The notes under the pieces: model-generated
The model's database searches: none
What the model was told of the DNA's origin: nothing
What the model saw: the letters and a program-made list of their open reading frames with translations, nothing else
Translations under genes and position numbers: made by a program
Part shown: piece by piece, positions 9,474 through 18,076 of the stretch
Layout: every line of letters starts with the position of its first letter
Numbering within the stretch: position 1 is the first letter of the stretch
Source of the DNA: Conidiobolus incongruus B7586
Lineage: Eukaryota; Entomophthoromycota; Entomophthoromycetes; Entomophthorales; Conidiobolaceae
Reading direction: 5' to 3'
NCBI GenBank assembly: GCA_000697335.1
Contig: JNEM01010241.1
Location: 1 to 30,878, forward strand
DNA length: 30,878 bases

Positions 9474-11065
9474 ATGATTGAAATATACGGATTTGGGAAT
9501 CATAGTACATTTCATCAAAATTTAATATATAAACTCAAAGATAAACAATTTAATGAGTTGGAATCTGATATATTATCCAAATTGGACATGAATCCCAGTT
9601 TTGATCCCGATAGTTTAGCTCTATTGGTAATTTAATTAAAATGTTTTTTATTTAATATTATTATTGTGATATTAATTTTAATTTCATAATTTAGCACTAT
9701 TTACAATTAACCAATGTGAATTATATTTGGCATAGTGTATCACATCCTTCAAGTTCTCCAACTGGTAACAGATTCAAATTCATAATTAAAACAATTCATT
9801 AATAGTTCAAATAGGTGAACTTCCCGTATTAAAATCCGGTTTATTATTTGTTTCGGGTTTGGATAAAATTATTCAATGGTTAAAAACTGAAGTAATTTAA
9901 ATTATTAAGTGATATAATATTTCATCATTAATAGATATATTAATTAGGGTTATGATTTGGATAGTCATTTAGAAAATAATGAAAAATTATTAAATTTATC
10001 GTAATATTAATTTTCATATTTTTGATTTATTATATTAAATTTAATTATAGGTTCTCTAAATTATTTGGTGATTATTTGAAAGATGGTTGGCAATATTACA
10101 TCTATCAAGATGAAGATAATTTCATCAATTGGACAAGACCTTTACTAGGCAAATTATTAACCATTCCAATGAATTACATCACTCCTGGTTACTTGATCGA
10201 ACAGTCTAGGAAACGTTTAAATACTTATTATCTAATTCATCAAGCAGAACATACTACTAATTCCACTACTCAAGTAATTTATCTATATCAAATTTATTGA
10301 TTTTAATTAATCTTAATTTATTATAGAAAGTAGCTTTAGCACTTAAATATTATCGCAATACTAAGAAAACTGACTCAAGTTTAACTGTTGAATTTAAGGT
10401 AATATATACATTATTTTTCTTATAATATACTTCATTAACTTTTATGAATAGATTTTAAATCAAATTCAAAATATTTATAATCAAATTGAAACAAAATTAG
10501 GAGATCAAACCTACCTCTTGGGCGAAAAGTAAATCATCACTATTATAAATATATGAACTAATCATTAATCACATTATATAGAGTAAGTAGTGTTGATTTA
10601 ATCGTAGCCAGCTATTTATTATGCCAATCCAACCCTATATGGACCAATGCCACACTCTACAACCAACTAACCAAGAATCACCCCAAATTAATTGATTACG
10701 CCATCAGAGTGAATGAAACTGTCGGTACCATTCACCACTCTCAATCCTCATCTTCCACTGCTTGGTACGATTTGACACATGTCAAAAACTTTATTACCAA
10801 CTCTATCAAGCCTAAAAGCTCAGCAGCGAGCTATTTCAAGGAGATTAACTGGGAGAGTTTAGCATATGTAGGATTAGGATTCTCAGCACTCATTACCTAT
10901 GCCATTTACCACGGCTTTATACAAATTGGAAGTGATGAACCTGAAGAGATTGAAGAAGAGGATGATAAGAGAGTTGGATATACTAGAGAATTAGAAGGAC
11001 CTCCCAAATTGCCTATTTTGAGGGATGACTCTGAGGATGAAGATAGTGAAGATGATGACGATTAG
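9474..11065 (+). CDS. SAM37: Metaxin/Sam37-like subunit of the mitochondrial SAM complex
   Basis: Predicted outer-membrane component of the sorting and assembly machinery, which inserts beta-barrel proteins. Eight exons: 9474-9626, 9695-9764, 9815-9891, 9948-10000, 10051-10273, 10327-10398, 10452-10528 and 10582-11065. All seven introns are 50-68 nt, start GTA and end AG, and phases close exactly, giving 402 aa. Family marks are DPDSLALL near residue 45, the thioredoxin-like end GELPVLKSGLLFVSGLDKII, KLLTIPMNYITPGYL matching the yeast Sam37 segment KLLYFPMWYNTP, and the GST-C-like LLGEKVSSVDLIVASYL. A hydrophobic segment at residues 335-355 (LAYVGLGFSALITYAIYHGF) could anchor the protein in the membrane. 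The last 47 residues are strongly acidic. The symbol is by family resemblance; the protein is longer than yeast Sam37 (327 aa). Confidence 0.88.
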
Positions 11066-12290
11066 ATAATTACAATCTATTTAAAAAAATTAAATTTTGG
11101 TTTATATTAATTTATTTTTATTGTAGCTGCAATTTTTGTTTATTATTTTAAATCTTGTTATGGTAAGTTATAATTTTTCCTTTTTTGATAATACTGAAAA
11201 TTACATTTAAATGATTAATTAATAATTCTATATTATTATCAGACAAAATCATTGATCTTAAATATATATATATGTTGAATTGTTTTTAGTAATGAGATAT
11301 TAATTATTTCCTTTGTAACACACTTATTTTTGATTATTAATATGATTATTCGAATAAGTGATTACTGCAAATGATTACAATTAATAATATAGCACGAGTC
11401 AATTAGTTATAGATTGAATATCTAGATTTAAATATAATACGATAAAAATAACCGGAAAGATTCGGAACTTAAAGATAGTACTATTCCAAAGGCTTCAATT
11501 TGAGATTAATTATAGTGTTAAGTTTGTTGATTAGTAATAAATGAAATAAAAAATATATTATGTAACAAGAATTATACCATAATTAAGAAATTTTTTAAAC
11601 ATTTATCAACTGATAAATTTGGCAATTGTTTAAAAATAATAAAATGAATACATAAATAATTCCAAATAAGAAAAATAAAATATATCGAAATTACAAGAAT
11701 GTTTTTCAAGTAATAATAAAATCAACTTTAATACTATATCGATAATAAGTAACAAATAAAAATATGATTTATACCAATATGAAAATCATCAGTTTTTAAA
11801 ACATTAGATCGGAATAAAATATCAAGTTAATATTCATTTCGGTTAAAATGAATTACCCCAAATTTTCCATATGTAAAAAAAGTTTTTAGTTAAACTAACA
11901 ACTATCTGTAAGATTTTATTGCTGAACTGAGATTCAATTTTTGACATTTGACAGTTTATGCAATTTGGGGAATTTGTTTTGTTAGTTTACTAATAATTGA
12001 AAATATTGAGATCACTAATATTGATTGATTTTTTCAGTTTTATGATAATTGCCAACTTTTTTTATTTAAATATTAAAGACTAACTAAAAGATAAAATTAT
12101 TAAATATATATGAGATTCAAGAAATTTTAAATATCATATAGTTTTAAAATATAGATGTAATATAATAAAAATTACATTAAATTAAATCTACATTTAATAT
12201 ATAAGATAATATAAACCTTAATTTTAAATTAAAATAACATTGATAAAAAATTGTTTTTTAATTAGGATTATCATTAAGGTATGTGACATA
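11066..12290. other. AT-rich intergenic region with interleaved inverted repeats
   Basis: No gene is seen. Two complementary pairs occur in interleaved order: CCCCAAATT (11856-11864) with AATTTGGGG (11962-11970), and TAAACTAACAA (11891-11901) with its complement (11979-11989). Confidence 0.4.
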
Positions 12291-12299
12291 CCAATGTAT

Positions 12300-12500
12300 G
12301 AATGGTTAACTTGAAATTAACCTAAAATTTTGAGAATTATTCCATGAATACATTAAAGAATACATGAACAAATTATCCCAACTCGCTCAAACTAGTAAAA
12401 ATAATCTAACATCCTACCAAACCTCAAATCCATCGAAAAATTAGCTGCGGGAATTCTTTTTAAATTTTACTTGTAAATGATCAAAATATAATAGATGAGA
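12300..12500 (+). pseudogene. Short decayed coding stretch (relic C1)
   Basis: An island of higher G+C. On the plus strand around 12405-12475 the frame reads NILPNLKSIEKLAAGILF and then KFYL before a TAA where the similar stretch at 13.8 kb has CAA. Upstream the same frame has more stops. It shares SI-E/Q-x-L-x-x-GIL-x-x-x-YLQ-x-IK with relic C2. Function unknown. Confidence 0.35.
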
Positions 12501-13560
12501 AAATAACTTGTAAAACTTAATTTTTAAATCTGATATTTTGAGAGATGGGCTATTTTCAGCTTGGGTAAAGTTGATATCATTATCTTTTGAAATAATGTCA
12601 TAATTATTGAGAAATATTATTTTAAAAGATTTAATAATTATAATTATAGTTGGGGTATTACCATTTTCTGATAATGCTTATTACTTGATTATTGAGATTA
12701 ATACTATTTCATTATTGGATAACAATCATTATATAACTGAAAATAATAGTAGTAAATTTTAATATTGATAAATATGCATATTATTATTATAAAATTTTTA
12801 CTATGATCTTTCTTATATCAAAAATATACTCAAATTGTAAAATCTATTTTGATAAGTCATCATTCATAAAATAATAATTCAAGTTATACCATTTTTATAT
12901 TAATGTATTATCCTATTTTAAATAATAATTAAAATATTACTAAATACATAAATTTTGAATTAAGTATTCTGGAAATCTAGGCCCTTCTTTGGAGCAATAT
13001 TCTCAATTTAAGCATAGTTTTAGAATTCTCATAATTTAATATAATATAATTCATATCTTATATCTTATTGAGAATCAATCAAACTACATGTGAAAAAACG
13101 AGCACTATGTGCTTAATAAATAATTATTTGATATGATTTTTATTTTATAACTATATTTTATATTAATATTTGATGAGAATCAGAATATTCAAATCCAAAA
13201 AAGATAATTGTTTATCATTAGAATTGAATTATGATAATTATATATAATCAGCGTTATAATATAATAGTCAGTTAATCTAATGACAATTAGATGATCATAT
13301 GAATGTAACATTAAAATTGTGAATATTCGAAAAATTTGAATCAATTTTGATACAAATATTTGGATATAGTACATTAGAATAACTGTTGAAAAATGAATAT
13401 TAATTTAATAAGACATAGTAATATTTTGATGATAAATATTTTAGTATATTAAATGATTCAAAATGGATATATCATTATCAAATTATATTAACTTTTTGGA
13501 TATTTCATTAGGATAAATAGATGAAACAAATATGAAAAAATACCCATTATCATTTTCAAA
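12501..13560. other. AT-rich spacer between relics
   Basis: No supported gene. The minus-strand frame at 13189-13374 is low-complexity Ile/Tyr/Asn sequence. Confidence 0.4.
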
Positions 13561-13872
13561 ATGAGGGCTATCTCAGTTACTCAATATCCAACTCCGAGCT
13601 CAAAAAATTTGAATACAGTGGTTAATAACCAGTAATTAAACATATCACTAAAATATTTTAATCCATTGACAATAACATTACCCATATTTAACAATACCAT
13701 TATTACAACAGAGAACCATTGTAATTATAATCAAGTCAAATATTCTTCAAACTTACCATCAAAGTATCCACAGTCCATCCAACAACTCTATGAGGGAATT
13801 CTTTGGGGAAAATACTTGCAAATAATCAAGAAAAGTAAATTAATATATGAGAAAACCCTCACAGTGATTTAA
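13561..13872 (+). pseudogene. Decayed small ORF (relic C2)
   Basis: From ATG 13561 (MRAISVTQYPTPSSKN) a frame of 104 codons, counting the terminal TAA at 13870-13872, is interrupted by one internal TAA at 13633-13635. Its second half contains SNLPSKYPQSIQQLYEGILW and GKYLQIIKKSKLIYEK. The G+C is higher than in the flanks. It resembles relics C1 and C3 over about 22 residues. The single stop is one C-to-T away from CAA. It could instead be a young two-exon gene, but I see no splice pair removing the stop. Product unknown. Confidence 0.4.
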
Positions 13873-14303
13873 GTATTATCAGGTTTTAAACTTTTGAGAA
13901 TTTTGAACTCAATTATTGAAATCATTAAAATCAAAGTTATAATTATGGAAATGTATTATAATATGAAAATATAATTACTGATAAGGATTTTTTAGAATTA
14001 TCATTTTATATCCATATTTAATATATCAAAAATTGAACATATATTATATTCACTACATTTTCATTAATTTAAAAATAAATAAATATAGTTAAAATAGTAT
14101 AAATTATAACCCGTATTTCCAAAAAAATCAAGTCTTTAATATAAATCATATAAAAAAACTAAAATTGGATAATATAATTAATAAAGATGAAGTCATCATT
14201 AATGGATCTCTTAATAATTGGTGTAGCACTCAAAGTTATCAATTATATTATATTAATTTGTGAAAATTACTATAAACAAAAATTTGGAATATAAAATAAA
14301 TTT

Positions 14304-14600
14304 TGTTCGATGTGAATCGTGAGCTTGCCAGAGGTGGTGGTAGCCTTATTACCTGCAAATTTTCTCAAGTTAATTTTTTTGAGCGATTGACTTGAATTTC
14401 CAAATTGAAGTCAGTAATAAATATTACATAGCGTAAATGTCGGCCCTGTCACAATTATTAGAAAATTCATAGACAAATACTTGTAAATGTTGAGCTTTGT
14501 AAGATATAATCTAGTTTTAAATATATTTCTATTACCAATATTTGGATTTGGATTGCTCCGAGGTAGAACCAATGCAAAAGCTCAGTATTCAATTAAACTT
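14304..14600 (+). pseudogene. Decayed coding stretches (relic D)
   Basis: A G+C-richer island. From about 14303 one frame reads LFDVNRELARGGGSLITCKF, then SQVNFFERLT, a TGA, and ISKLKSVINIT before TAG. After a frame change, 14425-14605 reads a hydrophobic protein with one TAA, including RYNLVLNIFLLPIFGFGLLR, likely a membrane segment, and TNAKAQYSIKL. Its start LFDVN resembles LFDVS of relic B. The two halves may belong to different ancestors. No family assigned. Confidence 0.35.
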
Positions 14601-15249
14601 GTAATTCTGATTTAAATTTTACTAGTATCATAAAATATCATAATTAAGTCATTTTAAAAAAAATACAGCATAATATAATGCGCATAATCATTAGTACATC
14701 GAATCATATACATATTTATTTTAATACTATTCAAATAACATTAATAAATTTTATATAAAATTTTTAATATTTACAAGTATTCAAATAATTGAAGATTTAC
14801 TAGTTCAAATTAGTCAACTAATATGTTTAAAAATTAATTACAAACTTAATCATTTTTGATTAATTTTCAAAAAGAAGGTATTAAATAATTCAAACATGAT
14901 TGAACCTCAAGTATTAGTGAGCTAAAAAAACAATATAATATTTTTAATGTCTATATTAAAACAAATTGGTATTGTATATCCTAACTAATTTTTAAAAAAA
15001 TAATTTATTCACTTTGACTTTATTTTAAATTATTACAACATATATTTGTTAAGGATGTTCAAATTATTATCAAAATAAAAGTTCAAATAGAGGATTGATA
15101 AGTTCATAGATAGAAAGAAATACCTATTCAAGTTTCAAATATATTAATTAAGATGTGGAAATTATCTTGTATACCCACTATTCAAACCTTAAACTCTAAA
15201 CCTTTTATCAAGGGATGAGTAAATAACAAACAAAGAATTTTAAAGCTAA

Positions 15250-15430
15250 ACTATTTGACTCGATTAATGAGATTAACCTCCTTCCGTTGCGAACAATAGC
15301 GATAATCGGAATAAAAGAACATATGTTATGCTAAATCCAATTCAAGTTGAATTAATCCAATTAGATTTGAAATCTGTTCAACATTTCGCTGCGGGGCAAT
15401 TTCTTAGTGGAGAACTTGCAAAATTATAAG
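15250..15430 (+). pseudogene. Short decayed coding stretch (relic C3)
   Basis: The frame from about 15275 gives SVANNSDNRNKRTYVMLNP, then IQVELIQLDLKSVQHFAAG and QFLSGELAKL before TAA. LKSVQHFAAG parallels LKSIEKLAAG of relic C1. It is open for about 50 codons and has no recognisable start. Function unknown. Confidence 0.35.
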
Positions 15431-16467
15431 ATTGAGAGTGAGAAATTTGAACCAATGACATAATTTTCTCAACTTGATTACAAATTTGAAAAATATTAAT
15501 TAGTTTAAGTAGTTGATATTATTAGATTTAATTGATACTTTTTAATTGTTGGGCTATTATTATCATTATTATTATTATTATTGGGTTAATAAAATATCCG
15601 ATATTATTAAACTTTTAATTTTATGATAAATTTCTTTAATTGTTAATAATTATCATATAATTTCTAATATTGGAAATAAATATCAACTTTAAAAATTGAT
15701 GACAAGTTAATTTCAAATTGCTAAACTTTTAATAATATAACCATAATCCTTAAGATCACTAATATTAATCATAAATTATAAAATCTAAAAGCTATGATAT
15801 TGATTAAAAGTGGATTTGGCAATATTCAAGTAGTACCTTAACTAAATTGAGATATTTACTTTTATATTCAAGCGGTTCTAATTGACCTAATATATCCATT
15901 TTAAAGTTTATATCAAATTGAAATCCATTATGAGGTAGAATGATGGATGGCCCTACTAAGGTCGAGTGTAAATGATGATAAGGGATGCAAATGGAATTTT
16001 TTGATTTATTTAATGATTTATAATGATAACTTTAGTGTCAAAGATGATACTATTATTATTATTAAATTGGATTCTAGAATATTTTTTTCATTTTGTAATT
16101 TAACAAATCAATGATTATTTGTGACTATTAAACCTAACCATAAAAAAATAATGTTAAAACATGAAATCCAATTTAATAAACCAAAATAAACATGAATCCA
16201 ATAAACAACAAAGTTTTCAAAATCTTATATTCAAAATTGAACCAAGGATAGAATCATAATGAAATCATCATTTCTAAATATTAATTATTGGGTGGTGGAT
16301 CGAACATTAATGATTGTATACTTTCGGGAGTCCCATATTTGGATTATGAGCAATTAATGAAGGTTAATGAAATATTAAGTAGTGATTTCATATGAAAGAT
16401 TATCATAGAATGATCTTCATTCAATGTCATCCAACTCTATTAACTAATATTAGTACTCATCACTACC
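15431..16467. other. AT-rich spacer with one short coding-like patch
   Basis: It includes an interrupted TAT repeat at 15555-15582. At 16285-16400 the plus strand reads NINDCILSGVPYLDYEQLMK and stops at TGA; the antisense frame is also protein-like, so I cannot assign it. Confidence 0.3.
15555..15582 (+). repeat. (TAT)n microsatellite, interrupted
   Basis: About nine TAT/ATT units with one C interruption. Confidence 0.8.
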
Positions 16468-16563
16468 TCATCTATCATATAACCAGTGATATTCGGCAAA
16501 TTCTTTTGAAGGCTTTGGATCTGCCGGTTTTGGATATCGTTTATTGAGAGTACAAGTTGACAG
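16468..16563 (-). other. Candidate 3' exon of the Zn2Cys6 gene
   Basis: On the minus strand a clear acceptor (TTACTAATTGATGCAG, with a branch-like TACTAAT) precedes a 31-codon open stretch ending in TGA at 16468-16470. It contains LSTCTLNKRYPKPADPKP and SKEFAEYHWLYDR. The composition is coding-like. The nearest upstream coding on this strand ends 240 bases away: joining after the CGT codon at 16806-16804 would continue the Zn2Cys6 protein in phase (..YIYQAPR then LSTC..) to 186 aa. Against this, the donor would be GTGATT and the intron 240 nt, both unlike the other introns here. It could be the last exon of another, otherwise unseen gene. Confidence 0.4.
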
Positions 16564-16794
16564 CTGCATCAATTAGTAACAACAAATAAACATATTATTA
16601 AGGTTTCATATGTCACATTTAATCAATAGTCATGTATAATTAACTAAATTTATAATCTTTATTTGGCTAAGAATAAGCAATAATTAAACAAGCAAAGTAG
16701 ATTTGGAGTTGATGTTTAGTACTATACAATAATTTATTATTATTTAGTTTTTGATTTCAATAAATATACAAGGGGTTTGATATGAGGTTTTGTT

Positions 16795-17268
16795 TTAAAT
16801 CACACGAGGTGCTTGATAAATATATTGGTTGTCTGGGGAGACTGCCCTTAATGAAAATTCCCTGAGGTCTATTTCAGGAAGATCAAGGGCATGTTTGATC
16901 ATTGGTTTTTTAGTTATTATGTTTTCTGTGTGATTAACGAAAGGTGGGAGAGGGAGTTCAAGCTTAGCAAGTGAAGCGATTGGTGGAAGTGTGTCAACTG
17001 CGGCAGGAGCTATTTTACGCACCGGGACGTGAGTTGTGCGGGACTTATTGGGAGGGCGACCTCTCTTACGAACAGGGTCGACATAAGTACATTCGAGATC
17101 ATATTTATAACATTGAGTACACTTGCCGGGCTTTCTATCACACTTAATCTTCTTCTGTCTACAGCAGTCGCAAGACCTAGTATTGGATTCGTGCCCATCT
17201 GAAGAGAGGCAAGGTTCGGGAGATGAAGTAGTATAAGGAGAAGTATATCTACGGTTGGTAGCCATCAT
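16795..17268 (-). CDS. Short Zn2Cys6 binuclear-cluster protein with AT-hook-like motif
   Basis: Predicted nuclear DNA-binding protein of 157 aa as a single exon. The fungal Zn2Cys6 domain spans residues 33-60, with C33-x2-C36-x6-C43-x6-C50-x2-C53-x6-C60 (CDCCRQKKIKC..CTQC), all six ligands present. It is followed at once by VRKRGRPPNKSR (66-77), a basic stretch with the GRP core of an AT-hook. The rest is Pro/Leu-rich and lacks the usual fungal transcription factor middle domain, so the protein is far shorter than typical members (500-1000 aa). An upstream in-frame ATG at 17382 would add 38 residues, but that part contains the TATA box (17335-17344), so I take the ATG ATG pair at 17268/17265 as the start. 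The true C-terminus may lie in a second exon at 16563-16468. Target genes are unknown. Confidence 0.8.
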   Translation of the reverse strand: MMATNRRYTSPYTTSSPEPCLSSDGHESNTRSCDCCRQKKIKCDRKPGKCTQCYKYDLECTYVDPVRKRGRPPNKSRTTHVPVRKIAPAAVDTLPPIASLAKLELPLPPFVNHTENIITKKPMIKHALDLPEIDLREFSLRAVSPDNQYIYQAPRVI

Positions 17269-17334
17269 GTAAAATATATGTATAAAATAAAAGAGAAAGT
17301 TGAAACTGAATTGATGAAGATCGAACGGAAGTCC

Positions 17335-17344
17335 CCTTTTTATA
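17335..17344 (-). promoter_or_regulatory. TATA box of the Zn2Cys6 gene
   Basis: TATAAAAAGG on the minus strand, in a G+C-richer setting (GGG before, GGAC after), 67-76 bases before the ATG at 17268. Transcription about 30 bases downstream would leave a leader of about 40 nt. This argues against the longer 195-codon reading that starts at 17382. Confidence 0.6.
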
Positions 17345-17504
17345 CCCACCAAATCAGTTTCCTGTTTAGGTGATGAAATCATAACTGAATCAATGATATA
17401 ACTAGTTTAAAAATGAAATTGGGAAGAAATTATGTAAGAATAATTGATGATATAATAGGTTTTACTTGTTTAATATTGATCACAAGAATATTTTATTGTG
17501 GAAA

Positions 17505-18076
17505 CCAATGGACGAAAATGATTGGTATAAATGAACTCTATAATTAATTTACTCCAATCAACTCTGTCAGAATATAGTTTTGTAATGTGTGATGATATAA
17601 TACTACTTCATGCTCATAACCTAAACTGATTTGTTGATTTCCTCAAATTAAAATTGTCAATTTCTTTCTTAATCACTAATTAGATTAAAATAATCCATAA
17701 ATGAATTGAATTTGATAAATTAAAACCATATATATTAGCCAATCAAATTCTACCTAAACTCCAATTGACATCATCTTGATTACATTTGATTTGTTAGAAA
17801 TGTTGTATGATATTATTGTTTAGAATTATGATATTATCTTTAGTTTTAGCCAATCATTTCCCTTCAACTAATTAATCAAATAATTAATATGAAATTAATC
17901 GGTTCATTAGAGCCAATAATCATCGCCGATTTCTAACATTAAAAATTCAAAGGATGATTTCATAGGTGGCAATGATTTCATAAGTTACATAATCAACCAC
18001 AACTAATTGGAGGATAGATTGGATTGGTTAAAAATATTAGCATCTAAACTCAATTCTGATTAGTGACTATGATTGG
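17505..18076. promoter_or_regulatory. Cluster of CCAAT boxes upstream of the Zn2Cys6 gene
   Basis: Eleven CCAAT/ATTGG pentamers within 572 bases: CCAAT at 17505, 17554, 17739, 17761, 17850 and 17913; ATTGG at 17521, 18006, 18018, 18023 and 18072. With about 10% each of C and G, fewer than one would be expected by chance. CCAAT is bound by the Hap2/3/5 (NF-Y) complex. Two more lie at 18619 and 18628. Confidence 0.5.

Noticed and set aside
9268-9474. 68-codon frame ending at the SAM37-like ATG
   Set aside because: No ATG at its start, low-complexity composition and no domain.
13189-13374. Minus-strand 61-codon frame
   Set aside because: Rich in Ile, Tyr and Asn, as expected by chance in AT-rich DNA; no motif.
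14310-14430. snRNA-like element: AATTTTTTTGA resembling an Sm site followed by an 11-base hairpin
   Set aside because: No conserved U1, U2, U4, U5 or U6 core sequence fits, and the same bases read well as a decayed protein frame.
17010-17198. Second minus-strand frame over the zinc cluster
   Set aside because: Shadow frame; the six-cysteine motif lies in the other frame.
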